Shown here: in pieces, positions 44,362 to 53,406 of the stretch
Numbering within the stretch: the first letter of the stretch is position 1
How the letters are laid out: each line of letters begins with the position of its first letter
Assembly (NCBI GenBank): GCA_964495385.1
Contig: CAZBVO010000001.1
Span: 1 to 64,000 of the forward strand
Direction of reading: 5' to 3'
Length of the DNA stretch: 64,000 nt
From: CAG-1138 sp964495385
Lineage (GTDB): Bacteria; Bacillota; Clostridia; Christensenellales; CAG-917
Notes under the pieces: generated by a model
Databases searched by the model: none
Told to the model about the DNA's origin: nothing
Seen by the model: only the letters and a program-made list of their open reading frames with translations
Position numbers and translations under genes: made by a program

Positions 44362-45386
44362 GTTATGCCGTAGCGGTCGGAGTTGTTTGCACGCTCTTTA
44401 AGCAACGATTTCAATTTGTCGTAGTAGTTTCCCAAATAGTATTTCATGTTTGCGCTCGACTCGAACGCCTGCAAAGCGATGTCGCTGTCGACCGTAAGGT
44501 AGTAGCGCAAAGCCAAATCGTAGCGTTTGGCATAGTTTTCCTGTTTTTCGCTCGAATAGCCGTATTTCTTTTCGTAAGTGGCCTGTTTTTCGGCAGCCTC
44601 GGCGGCCTTTTTTGCGCTGTCTGATTTGTAGTTTTCGATATCTTTCAACCTGTCGGCATCCAGCTGTGCCTGTTTTTTGGCGATATCGTTGTTTGCTTCG
44701 ATTGCCTCGTTCGACAGTTTCAAGCGTTCTTCTTTAAGCTCGTCTATCCTTTCGGAAAGTTTTTTCGCATAATCCAAATCGAGGTCGGCAATACTTTTTT
44801 GTTTTTCCGTTTCGAGGCTACCGATTTCTTTTTCGACGTCCGAAATTTTTGCATTGTAAGTATTTACCAAATCTGCGGTTTTTTCGATGCCTGCCTTGTC
44901 GTAGCCGCCCAAAATTTCCGAAACGATGCTGCTTCTGCCAAGACCTCGTTTCAGCATGTCGTCCGAAGCCGAACTTTTTGCCGAAGCCACGGCGTCTGCG
45001 GTTTCTTTTAAAGCCGCCGCCTTGTCCGTCTCGAGCTTTTGACCGTACTCGGCAAGCTGCTCGCCTTTGTTTTTGGTGTAATCCGAAAGGTTTTGAATCT
45101 CTTTGGCGTAGTCACCCGAAAGTTCCGACTCGGCCTTTAGTTGCAATTGTTCGTCCGTCGACGGAGTATATTCAACCTTTTCCAGCGTGATTTTCGGGAA
45201 AAGAGCATCATAATCCGGCTCGGCGGACTGATTTTTGGATTCGAGCTGTTGTTCGAGTTGTTTCAGTGCGTCCACAAGTCCGCTGGTCGTTTCTCCCTCG
45301 ATGGCCGCACCTGCACGTTGGGCCTCGTCGTCGGCCGCTTCCGATTTTGTTTTAAAAAGATCTTTAATATCATCCCAAATTGACAT
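44358..45386 (-). CDS. coiled-coil phage protein, candidate DNA-ejection protein
   Basis: 342 residues from the ATG at 45386; SD GGAGG is 6 nt before it, while the earlier in-frame ATG overlaps the SD. Starts MSIWDDIKDLF; residues ~90-300 are Ala/Glu/Lys-rich coiled coil; C-terminus YYLGNYYDKLKSLLK. Position after the gp10-like gene matches the ejection-protein slot of P22-like phages. No sequence motif proves this. Confidence 0.55.
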   Translation of the reverse strand: MSIWDDIKDLFKTKSEAADDEAQRAGAAIEGETTSGLVDALKQLEQQLESKNQSAEPDYDALFPKITLEKVEYTPSTDEQLQLKAESELSGDYAKEIQNLSDYTKNKGEQLAEYGQKLETDKAAALKETADAVASAKSSASDDMLKRGLGRSSIVSEILGGYDKAGIEKTADLVNTYNAKISDVEKEIGSLETEKQKSIADLDLDYAKKLSERIDELKEERLKLSNEAIEANNDIAKKQAQLDADRLKDIENYKSDSAKKAAEAAEKQATYEKKYGYSSEKQENYAKRYDLALRYYLTVDSDIALQAFESSANMKYYLGNYYDKLKSLLKERANNSDRYGIT

Positions 45387-45495
45387 TTCCATCCTCCGTT
45401 TGTTGTAAAAGTTTGATTTTGTTTTCCAAAACGGCAACTCTGCGTTCCAATCTTTCGACCGCCGCAAGAAGCCCTTCGATTCTAATGTCCGTCAT
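45370..45495 (-). CDS. 41-residue coiled-coil peptide
   Basis: Begins MTDIRIEGLLAAVERLERRV and has a clean leucine/valine heptad (LLAAVERLERRVAVLENKIKLL region). SD GGAGG upstream; the start overlaps the gp10-like stop (ATGA), and the end overlaps the start of the next gene by 17 nt in another frame. Could be a trimeric needle or clip piece. Function unknown. Confidence 0.6.
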   Translation of the reverse strand: MTDIRIEGLLAAVERLERRVAVLENKIKLLQQTEDGNVNLG

Positions 45496-46958
45496 GCCAA
45501 ATCCGCCTCCACCGTAATTGCCGACACAAGCGGATCTTTTTTGTCGGTATCAACGGCAAATCCCACGGTTTTGCCTTTTTTGTTGACAACTATTTTCTTC
45601 GGTTCCGTGCCGCCTTTGACAAAATAAGTTTTGCTTTTTCCGTCCAAAGTCACCGTAAAGTTCAAATCCGTCGAAGTGCTTACGTTCACGGTTCTGACGG
45701 TCTTGGTTTTATCGGCACGCCCGAGGTCGGTTTGCGCGCTTTCCCAATGTTTTGGAAGCAGCGTCGAAAACAGCTTTCCCGATTCCGACATCATTCCGAT
45801 ATCGTGCGAATGCTCGCCCCTGAAAAACACCAGCATCTCGCTTATGTGCAAGCATTCGACGGAAACAAGGCCTTTTACGTCCGCCCCTCTCAATATGTCG
45901 GTATCGCCCGTTTTAAGGTTGATGCGAACGACGCAATTGTTCGTGCTTCCGTGGTCGGTTTCGGACAAAATTTCTTTTTCGTCCGCGCGCAGGCGGCAAG
46001 CAAGATAATAATGCCCCTTAACGTATGCTCCCCTTGCTTCGGTGCGATCGCCGTAAAACAAATTTTCAATTTTAGACGCAATATGGGTGAGCGTATAACC
46101 GTTAAACGAAAACAGCCCTTCGTCGGTCAAAAACACTATTCGGTCGCCGCACAGAGCGATGGTGTCGGCAATGATTCTGGATGCGGAAGCGTAAATTTTC
46201 GACACCGAGTAATTCTCTTGCGAACCGTACGCCGTAAGCCTGACAATGCCGTAATCCCTAAAAACGTAAACGTGGTCCAAAAAACTGACGGCCTTTATGA
46301 CTCTGCCTCCGTCGTCGTCAAAGTTGATAAAGCCGCCCTCTTCAAGCGACGTGTTCCAGTTGGACGGATCGAAGTCGTCCGAAAACCACAGGCTGTTCGA
46401 TTCGCCGGCAACGGTGGCGTAAATGCGCTCGTAATGCACGCACATGCTTGTAATGCTGGGGGCGTTTTGCGCATACGAAATGCTTTCGCCGTCATAGATA
46501 TACAGTCCGCCTCCCTTGCCCGCAACAATCAAAACGTCCTTGCCGTTGAAGCGGTAGTTCACACTGCAATCGTCGCCGGTAACTGCAATGCCGTCGATTT
46601 TGTCAAACGTACCCGTGCTCCAACAAGGGGCAACGTAATAACTTCCCGTATTTGTCCTAACAACAATTTTATCGTCTCTTTTTGACTCGGTAAAATTATA
46701 TTTTCGGTAAAAGTGCAAATTTTCGATTTTTTCGTTTTCGGGCAAAGCCGGCAAATAATGCCTGAATTTTTTGTCCGTCAACAGCCCCAATTCCGCCTTA
46801 TCTATCCCTATTTTGGCTCTCAAAGCTCCGCCTGAAAAAGTAAAATTGTAAGTGTTCGGGCTGAAATTCGGTGCCAAAAGCGAAGCGGCCGTCGAGGCGT
46901 CAACACCTTTAAACGGCGATATTCTCAATCTTACCCGACTTACTTTGGTGCCTCTCAT
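45492..46958 (-). CDS. phage head-closure/stabilisation protein, P22 gp10-like beta-propeller
   Basis: 488 residues from the ATG at 46958 (SD AGGAGG; a GTG 9 nt upstream is less likely). Opening FKGVDASTAASLLAPNFSPN and repeated beta blades (LYIYDGES, LWFSDDFDPSNWN, VYVFRDYGIVRL, FSFNGYTL) resemble the packaged-DNA stabilisation hub of short-tailed phages. It would close the portal after packaging. Assigned by layout and position. Confidence 0.6.
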   Translation of the reverse strand: MRGTKVSRVRLRISPFKGVDASTAASLLAPNFSPNTYNFTFSGGALRAKIGIDKAELGLLTDKKFRHYLPALPENEKIENLHFYRKYNFTESKRDDKIVVRTNTGSYYVAPCWSTGTFDKIDGIAVTGDDCSVNYRFNGKDVLIVAGKGGGLYIYDGESISYAQNAPSITSMCVHYERIYATVAGESNSLWFSDDFDPSNWNTSLEEGGFINFDDDGGRVIKAVSFLDHVYVFRDYGIVRLTAYGSQENYSVSKIYASASRIIADTIALCGDRIVFLTDEGLFSFNGYTLTHIASKIENLFYGDRTEARGAYVKGHYYLACRLRADEKEILSETDHGSTNNCVVRINLKTGDTDILRGADVKGLVSVECLHISEMLVFFRGEHSHDIGMMSESGKLFSTLLPKHWESAQTDLGRADKTKTVRTVNVSTSTDLNFTVTLDGKSKTYFVKGGTEPKKIVVNKKGKTVGFAVDTDKKDPLVSAITVEADLA

Positions 46959-47497
46959 TGCGGCCACCTCCTGCTTTTTACAAACAGCCTGATGCTTTTG
47001 TTTTTCAGGTATTTAAGGCCGTCGGTGAAACGTTTGTATGCCGCCGCCGCTTCGGTAGGCATATTTTCGGCATAGCAAAATTCGGCCGCAACACCCTCGG
47101 CGACAAGCCATTTTGCAAGACGTTTATCCTCGATTTCGCCGTCCAAAGTCAAATCGTCCGCAAGGTAAGCGTATTCCACTGCGGCCTCGCCGTCAAAAGT
47201 CGATTCGACGTAGTTTGCTCTCATCTTAAAGCATTTCGTTTCGCCGTGCGATTTGACCGAAACTATGTAAAGCAAAGGCTTTGTCAGTTCGTCGTAGCGC
47301 AACACTCCTTCCGTAAATCGGACGTCCTCCACGGTCGTCAACGGCAAGTATTCCGTTTCTATTTGCTGATAAACGAGGTTCAAGCACTTCAATGCTTTTT
47401 CAACCAACGCATTTTCTTCGGAGGTCATCTCCTCAAAATCGATGTCGCCGTAACCGAGTTTAAACAATGCGGCGGCGATTATTTCTTTAACAGTCAT
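46955..47497 (-). CDS. phage head-tail adaptor-like protein
   Basis: 180 residues: MTVKEIIAAALFKLGYGD followed by helices (LVEKALKCLNLVYQQIETEYLPL), as in gp4/gp6-type adaptors that dock below the portal. Overlaps the gp10-like gene by 4 nt. Confidence 0.6.
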   Translation of the reverse strand: MTVKEIIAAALFKLGYGDIDFEEMTSEENALVEKALKCLNLVYQQIETEYLPLTTVEDVRFTEGVLRYDELTKPLLYIVSVKSHGETKCFKMRANYVESTFDGEAAVEYAYLADDLTLDGEIEDKRLAKWLVAEGVAAEFCYAENMPTEAAAAYKRFTDGLKYLKNKSIRLFVKSRRWPQ

Positions 47498-47506
47498 ACA
47501 GTCCTC

Positions 47507-47893
47507 CTATAGTTCGTCGTACAAAGGAACTTCGGCCCCGCCGTTTTCGAGATAACTTACCAGATTTTTAAGCTTATATTCCCTTTCGTCCCTAGCCGCC
47601 TCGCGCCGATTTTCGGCAAGGCGTTCGTTTGAGCGGTCAATTTCTCCGATAAGGTTTTCGGCATTTTCGGGAGACGTTTGCAAAAAGTAAGTCAAGCTTC
47701 TTCCGTCCAATTCTTCAAACGGAAGCACCGCACGCCTCTCGTCGCCCATATATACTTCAAAGCGGTTTTTTTCGCGGTTGAAAAAAACTTTCAGCCGCGA
47801 ATCTATGCCCTTAAATCGGTCCGCTATGTCAAAAACGTCCCGACGTATTTCAACCAATTTTCCGTTCAAAAGGTCTCTTCTCAAAAACGACAC
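47507..47893 (-). CDS. phage protein of unknown function
   Basis: 128 residues between capsid and adaptor. An N-terminal beta-rich half (RRDVFDIADRFKGIDSRLKV) and a charged helical half ending VPLYDEL. No family recognised. The slot suggests a small head-completion protein. Confidence 0.6.
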   Translation of the reverse strand: MSFLRRDLLNGKLVEIRRDVFDIADRFKGIDSRLKVFFNREKNRFEVYMGDERRAVLPFEELDGRSLTYFLQTSPENAENLIGEIDRSNERLAENRREAARDEREYKLKNLVSYLENGGAEVPLYDEL

Positions 47894-47919
47894 GGCCGTT
47901 TCCTCCTACAATTTATTTG

Positions 47920-49101
47920 CTAAGCGGTTATGCCGCAAAGTTTGATTTGACCGCTCGGTCTTTCGCAAAGCAAGTCCGCATACTTAACCAAAGTCGCATA
48001 ATAGGTCGGAGTGCCTGCCATTTGATGAAGCACACTGCCGCCCTCGCCCTCGATCCAACGCCAATCGCAAAGCTGATGCAGCTTAAAGTCGTCGGTGTTA
48101 AGCATATACATGGTTCCGTCCGCAACAAATCTGTCGGCCACCATAGGGATGCCGCTGTAGCTTATGGCTTTGAAGCCGCCGTCAACGTTCATAACGTCGA
48201 TGTTGGTTGCCTTAGCGGTGACGGTTTCGATGTATTTGCGACGCACGTCGTAGCTGGCGGAAATGAAATTGATTTCGCTGCCGGAGGCGATTTCCGCTTC
48301 GTCGATGGCATTTTGCATCACGTCGATAGACAGCGTGCCGCAATCGGATTTAACGTACGGTTTGAGGAAATCGTAATCCGCTCTGTTCAAGCCGTAAAGA
48401 GTTTCGCTGTCGCCGAAAATCGCTTCCAAACCGGTCAGTTCGGCGTCCTTGCTGTTTTGAACGTAAACGGTGCTGCCTGCGGCAAAAGCCGAGCTCGGCA
48501 CGACGGAAATTCTGATTCTCTGTCCTGCCTTGTCGATGCCGACGATGCGTTTGTTCTTGCCTGCGGCGGTAATCGTGCCGGAAGCGGTGGCAATATCCAC
48601 GGTCATGCCCAAAACGAATTTGGAAACGTCGTCCACTTTGATGTAGTCGTTGGCGGAACTGTCGGACACGTCTTTTGCCACAACAGTCGCGAGTTTGCCG
48701 CTGCCGTCGCCGTAAAGCATACGTCCGAAGTTCAGTCTGCTTGCTTTAAGCAAGCCGTCCATTTCGGCGTTCAAAAGGTTGATGAATGCGCCGCCGTCGG
48801 TCTGAGAAGCACGCAATGCCTTGTCGGAAATTTCAATTTTTCCGAAAAAGTTTTTAAGCGAAAGTTTAAACTGTTCGTAACCGTTGCCGCCGGCAGTCGG
48901 AAGGTTTCCGGTTTCGCTTCCTGCGCCCACGCCGCCGTTTACGCCGTAAGTGCAAAGTTTGACTATTTCCTTACCTGCAACATCGGCGGAAGTCTGCTCG
49001 ATTTTTGCAAGAAGCGGATTGATTTTGCTGTTAAGCTGATCGGTTATAACCGAAAGATAAAAAGATTTGAGTGCCTTTTCGGCGGTTTGAAAATTGATCA
49101 T
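47920..49101 (-). CDS. major capsid protein
   Basis: 393 residues, the expected size for an HK97-fold capsid protein. N-arm helix (FQTAEKALKSFYLSVITDQL), Gly-rich E-loop (GVNGGVGAGSETGNLPTAGG), and the strand/turn pattern IKVDDVSKFVLGMTVDIATA, AGKNKRIVGIDKAGQRIRIS typical of an inserted domain. Directly downstream of the scaffold gene. Confidence 0.8.
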   Translation of the reverse strand: MINFQTAEKALKSFYLSVITDQLNSKINPLLAKIEQTSADVAGKEIVKLCTYGVNGGVGAGSETGNLPTAGGNGYEQFKLSLKNFFGKIEISDKALRASQTDGGAFINLLNAEMDGLLKASRLNFGRMLYGDGSGKLATVVAKDVSDSSANDYIKVDDVSKFVLGMTVDIATASGTITAAGKNKRIVGIDKAGQRIRISVVPSSAFAAGSTVYVQNSKDAELTGLEAIFGDSETLYGLNRADYDFLKPYVKSDCGTLSIDVMQNAIDEAEIASGSEINFISASYDVRRKYIETVTAKATNIDVMNVDGGFKAISYSGIPMVADRFVADGTMYMLNTDDFKLHQLCDWRWIEGEGGSVLHQMAGTPTYYATLVKYADLLCERPSGQIKLCGITA

Positions 49102-49130
49102 TTTTTTCTCCTTTAAATTTTATTGTGACA

Positions 49131-49736
49131 TTACTTAAACATATCTTCCGCCATTTGCTTAGCCTCACGAAGCGACTTCGGCTTTTTTGGCGGAGTTATG
49201 ATCGTGCGTCCGCTGTCACCCACGGTTTTAGGATTTCTGTTTGCGCTTTTTGCGTCAAAAAATCTTTCGGCGCAGGCGGCGACGACGTCCTTGTTCGACA
49301 ATACGTAGTCTTCCAAAAATCCTTCACTGTTCAAAATATCTTCGGCAGAACGGTATTTTGGCGCAAGCAGCTGTCCCAAAGCACACCAAAGTGCCGCTTC
49401 GTCCTCGACGTCCACCCCCTCAAACGATAGGGCAATTTCGTCTTGAATCGGCAACAGATTTGGATACTTCGATACCGTTTCGGCCACTGCCGTTTGCGTC
49501 TTGATTTTGCCTTCCTCTTTCAGGAGATTTGCTTTATTTAAGTCGTCAATTTGCTTTTCAAGGGTTTTAAGTCGCTGACTACGACGTGTAAACTCCTTTT
49601 CCAGCGCACTGTAGGCCGCATAAAGTTCGTCCTTGTTGGAAAATTTTCCGATTGCTTCCTCTTTTTCGGCGGTCGGATTAACCTCTTTGCCGTTTTCGGT
49701 CTCGACTGCTTCGTTTTCGGAAATTTGATCTTTCAT
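49131..49736 (-). CDS. capsid scaffolding protein
   Basis: 201 residues, acidic and helical (RSQRLKTLEKQIDDLNKANL), with a basic Pro-rich C-terminus (PPKKPKSLREAKQMAEDMFK) that would contact capsid. Position between portal and capsid genes is diagnostic. SD AGGAACG. Confidence 0.72.
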   Translation of the reverse strand: MKDQISENEAVETENGKEVNPTAEKEEAIGKFSNKDELYAAYSALEKEFTRRSQRLKTLEKQIDDLNKANLLKEEGKIKTQTAVAETVSKYPNLLPIQDEIALSFEGVDVEDEAALWCALGQLLAPKYRSAEDILNSEGFLEDYVLSNKDVVAACAERFFDAKSANRNPKTVGDSGRTIITPPKKPKSLREAKQMAEDMFK

Positions 49737-49747
49737 TGTCGTTCCTC

Positions 49748-51610
49748 CTAAATATTTTCCGTTGATTTAATCATGGTCGCAAGTTGTCCGTGCTGTTCGA
49801 TATGCTCGGTAATTTTGCGCTTAACTTCGCTGTCGCCGTCATATTCTTGCGACAGAATAAATTTCGTATGTTCGGCGATATGGATGCTGTGTTCGTCCGT
49901 TTTGTCCGGCTCGACGTCGGTTCCGTCGGCCATTTTCAAATTTTCTCTCATGGCCTTTTTGATGTTCAATTCTTCGATGTCTTTGCTGTGTTCCCAGTTT
50001 CCGAAGCCCAAAATCTCCAACACTCTGGCCTTGTTTCTCGGCGAAACCGAGCCGTTTTCTTCGTTCAAAAGCCCCATGCTCAAAATCTGCATAACCATGC
50101 TTCTTCTCGAAGCGGCAGTGTCGGACAAATCGTTTTCAGTGTCGAAAGCGATGTCGTCGGACGTGAGGTCGTTGCCGACAAAGTACACCAAATCCACCTC
50201 GCCGTTTTCGCCGGCAATACGTTTGAGTCGGCGCGTAGTGGCAAACTGTTTATACAAACGCAAAATCTGTTTGCCGATTTCCAAAATGGCGGCGCGCAAA
50301 TTGTTTGCGGTTATGCTCATACGGGTATCGTCCTGTTCGATTATGAGGCTTATCGCCGTACCGCTGGTTACGTTTTCGGGAACTCTGCTGTATCCCATAA
50401 CTTCCGAAACGCCGGAAATCATGGTAAACTCTTGCAAAAGTCGGTCCTCCTCTCGCTGGAAATCCGCCGGAACGCTGCCGGCATTCATCATAACGGGAGG
50501 GTTACTACCCTGTCTGTAAACCAAAATTTTGCCCGGACAAAGCCCTTCGTCCGCAAGCTGTTCGGTGTCCACGCTTCCGTCCTCAACCGCCAAAACACCC
50601 ATGGCGATTCTGTTCAAAAATTCCAGTTTTCGGTTTTTGACCGCATTGTAAGCTCGCTGTACGGGGATACATCTTTCCACTATGCTTGCGCCGAAAAACG
50701 CACCGGCATTGTCCAGCGACACCTGCTTAACGAACGGATATTTCCGTTTTCCGCCCTCGCCGTTCATGTACGGAAGTTCGCCGTAGTGGCAAAGTTTGTC
50801 GCCTGCAACGATAATGTGTCTGCCGTTAGGAAACTCGGAAGTCGGCATTTCGAATTTTTCAATCACCACAACGGCATCTTCTTTTATTTCCGTATCCGCC
50901 GCCGGCACCGTCGAGCCGTAACCGAATCCGCCGTGAACGGTCATATTTTCCATGTTAAAAACGTTCACTCTTTGCGGTTCGGCCTTAACGCCCCAAATGT
51001 CTTCGACGTCTTTTACCGAGTAGGCCTTAACGTGCATAACGGAAGGTTGTTTATCCAAATCGCCGTCCAAAGTTTCGGGATAAATTTCAAACGGCGGCAC
51101 AACCATAACCGAAACGTCGCCGTCGGTTGCCGTTCGGCCTTCGAAAGAATATTTCGGTCCCTTGTCTCCGTCCCAAACCACCTTGTAAAACACCGTTCCG
51201 CAAATTTCGCTCCAATAGTTTGCCGCCGAAAGAAGATTCGGAAGCTTGTTTTCGGCAATAATGCTGTTTAATATTTGCGTGCTGAGTTTTGCGGCCGAAA
51301 CGTCTTGTTCGTCGGTGGTCAGCGGACGCACCGTAACGCCGCTACGCACTCTCGACAGCTTTGCAAGCCTTGTCTCGACTATAGGCGCAATGTGGTTAAA
51401 AACAGACCTTTTCTGCCAATAAAACTGTTTGTTTTCCTCGTCCAATTCGCCCCGAGCGTTGATTTCGCTGAATTGATTGCCTGCCATAAAATTCATATTC
51501 AATCGCCATGCCTGTTCGGTTGTTCGCCTTGCATGACGGCGTTTTTCGAAATCGGCCCTGACGTCGGCAACCAACTGTTCCTGAAATACGTTTGTAAGTT
51601 TGTTATTCAT
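49748..51610 (-). CDS. portal protein
   Basis: 620 residues, in the range of P22/T7-like portals. N-terminus RRTTEQAWRLNMNFMAGNQ; core NRIAMGVLAVEDGSV, GVSEVMGYSRVPENVTSGTA and TRMSITANNLRAAILEIGKQI are typical of clostridial phage portals. It forms the dodecameric DNA-entry ring. Overlaps the preceding 98-residue gene by 8 nt. Confidence 0.85.
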   Translation of the reverse strand: MNNKLTNVFQEQLVADVRADFEKRRHARRTTEQAWRLNMNFMAGNQFSEINARGELDEENKQFYWQKRSVFNHIAPIVETRLAKLSRVRSGVTVRPLTTDEQDVSAAKLSTQILNSIIAENKLPNLLSAANYWSEICGTVFYKVVWDGDKGPKYSFEGRTATDGDVSVMVVPPFEIYPETLDGDLDKQPSVMHVKAYSVKDVEDIWGVKAEPQRVNVFNMENMTVHGGFGYGSTVPAADTEIKEDAVVVIEKFEMPTSEFPNGRHIIVAGDKLCHYGELPYMNGEGGKRKYPFVKQVSLDNAGAFFGASIVERCIPVQRAYNAVKNRKLEFLNRIAMGVLAVEDGSVDTEQLADEGLCPGKILVYRQGSNPPVMMNAGSVPADFQREEDRLLQEFTMISGVSEVMGYSRVPENVTSGTAISLIIEQDDTRMSITANNLRAAILEIGKQILRLYKQFATTRRLKRIAGENGEVDLVYFVGNDLTSDDIAFDTENDLSDTAASRRSMVMQILSMGLLNEENGSVSPRNKARVLEILGFGNWEHSKDIEELNIKKAMRENLKMADGTDVEPDKTDEHSIHIAEHTKFILSQEYDGDSEVKRKITEHIEQHGQLATMIKSTENI

Positions 51611-51899
51611 TTTGTCTCCTTTTTTCCTCGCTTTCTTTTAGCGCTGAAAGCAATCGCTGTTTCTCTTCCAAAAGGCGGCTTTCGGACAGTTCGCCCAGTT
51701 CCGACTGTCCGCCCGACAACTCCGCAACCGATTTAATGGCCACGGTATCGGGCGGATAGTATTTTTTGGTAACCTTTTTTTTCAAAAGCACAAAATCGCC
51801 GTCGGCATTGGTGCCGTACTCTTCCACTATTTCGTCGGCGGTAAAGCCCGTCGCCTTTTTGGTCAAAGCAGCCTTTAATTTTTTTGGTAAGCCGTTCAT
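51603..51899 (-). CDS. small phage protein between terminase and portal
   Basis: 98 residues: MNGLPKKLKAALTKKATGFT, a central beta-hairpin-like stretch (KKKVTKKYYPPDTVAIKSV) and a C-terminal helix. Coupled to terminase and portal by overlaps. Not recognised; possibly a terminase-portal linker. Confidence 0.62.
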   Translation of the reverse strand: MNGLPKKLKAALTKKATGFTADEIVEEYGTNADGDFVLLKKKVTKKYYPPDTVAIKSVAELSGGQSELGELSESRLLEEKQRLLSALKESEEKRRQNE

Positions 51900-53329
51900 T
51901 TTTTGTTCCTTTTGTTAAGTTTAATAAGACATTCGATATCTCGCTGGATTTCGGTTTTTTGCAATTTCGAGGCGTGCGGCACGGGATCGGACATAACAAA
52001 ATACCTGAGTTCGTCCAAAGCGTGATCGTCGATTTTTTTCGGTCTGTCGCCCTCCGCCCACGCATAGCCTTTAAGTTCGCGAATAAGGTTCACGCAGGAA
52101 GAAAAAATTGCGATTTTCGGCGGCCTTGCGGCAAAAAGATTTTTCAGTTTTGCAATTCCCGAAAACAAATCCTTGTTGACTTTTGCGTTCACGATTATGC
52201 CTTTTTCGCAAAACAGTTCCGACACGCTTTTTTTGGATGCAAGCGTTTTTTGGTTGGCCGCGCTGTCTATCAACGCATGAAGTCGGCCTTTCGAGTCACG
52301 CTTCCAGCCGATGGCGTCGGCGATTTTTTTGATTTTTTCGACGTGGTAATCTATTTCCCTTCCCGCTTCGTAGTGTTCCGCCACGACGTAAATCACTCCG
52401 TCACCGTCAACTGCGTAAAAGTGGCAGCTGAGCGGATTATTTAAGCCGGGATCGACGGATATATCCGCCTGCCATTCCTCGGGAACGTCAAAAGGATCGA
52501 CAACGTGAACGTTGACGTCAAATTCCGGATAAACAAGGCCGTTCAAGCGTTTAAACCGTCCGTATCTTCTGGTTTCTTTCACGTCGTCCGACAGCGAATC
52601 GGACAGCGTTTTAACCTCGTTTTCGTCCAAAAATGGATTGTCCGCCCACTCCATCTGCTCGTACCAAACCTCGGGATTTCCGCCTTGATTCAAATAAATC
52701 TCGTCGTACACCCAGGTCTGGCCTTTAAGCGGAGTCATCGTTCCGAAAAGGTCGCCTTTTTTGTCCAGAACACGCATTTGACATTCCCTGTAAACGTCCT
52801 CCGGCGGCTCCTCGTCGAACCACACGAAATCCAGCGACGCACCCTGAAATTTTTCTCGCCCCTGATCGGCGGACTTAAAGCCCAACGTCGACCTGCCTCC
52901 AAACACGTTTTTCACCACGATTTTGTCGATAACGCCCGTTTCGGGGCTGTCCTTTTTGCCCGAAAGCATCACGATATCCTCAATCCAATCGGCCGACAGA
53001 TACGACATTATCTTTTTTTGCGCCACCTCCCGTTGCACCTCGTAACTCACCGAAACGGCCCATCCCTCGACGTTGTCTCTGTTTTGCCGATAGGGATGAA
53101 TGCCTCTCAGCATCCAAACCGTCTCCACCGCTCCGCATTCCGTTTTACCGCTTCTGTTGCCGCCGAAAACCCACCTGTTCCGTTTTTGACATTTGTGAAA
53201 ATCCAGCTGTTTTTGATGCTTGATTTGCCCGGAATTATATTGTTGCAAACGTTTTTTACCCTTTCGTTTTTCCAGCTCGGCCTCTATTTCCAAAATGCGT
53301 ATAATCCTTTCTTTTTCCGAATTTGCCAT
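51896..53329 (-). CDS. terminase large subunit
   Basis: 477 residues. Packaging motor: Walker A FGGNRSGKTE (~55-64), Walker B LDFVWFDEEPP, coupling motif GTMTPLKG. The nuclease domain has acidic residues in SVDPGLN, ALIDSAAN and DDHALDELRY. All ATPase and nuclease acids appear intact, which argues against decay. SD AGGAG. The small subunit is not obvious. Confidence 0.9.
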   Translation of the reverse strand: MANSEKERIIRILEIEAELEKRKGKKRLQQYNSGQIKHQKQLDFHKCQKRNRWVFGGNRSGKTECGAVETVWMLRGIHPYRQNRDNVEGWAVSVSYEVQREVAQKKIMSYLSADWIEDIVMLSGKKDSPETGVIDKIVVKNVFGGRSTLGFKSADQGREKFQGASLDFVWFDEEPPEDVYRECQMRVLDKKGDLFGTMTPLKGQTWVYDEIYLNQGGNPEVWYEQMEWADNPFLDENEVKTLSDSLSDDVKETRRYGRFKRLNGLVYPEFDVNVHVVDPFDVPEEWQADISVDPGLNNPLSCHFYAVDGDGVIYVVAEHYEAGREIDYHVEKIKKIADAIGWKRDSKGRLHALIDSAANQKTLASKKSVSELFCEKGIIVNAKVNKDLFSGIAKLKNLFAARPPKIAIFSSCVNLIRELKGYAWAEGDRPKKIDDHALDELRYFVMSDPVPHASKLQKTEIQRDIECLIKLNKRNKK

Positions 53330-53406
53330 AATACTCCTAAAAATGCTTTATTTTTGCAGACATTTGGTATATAATTTAATGTGTATAAGTATTTAATGAG
53401 GTAACT

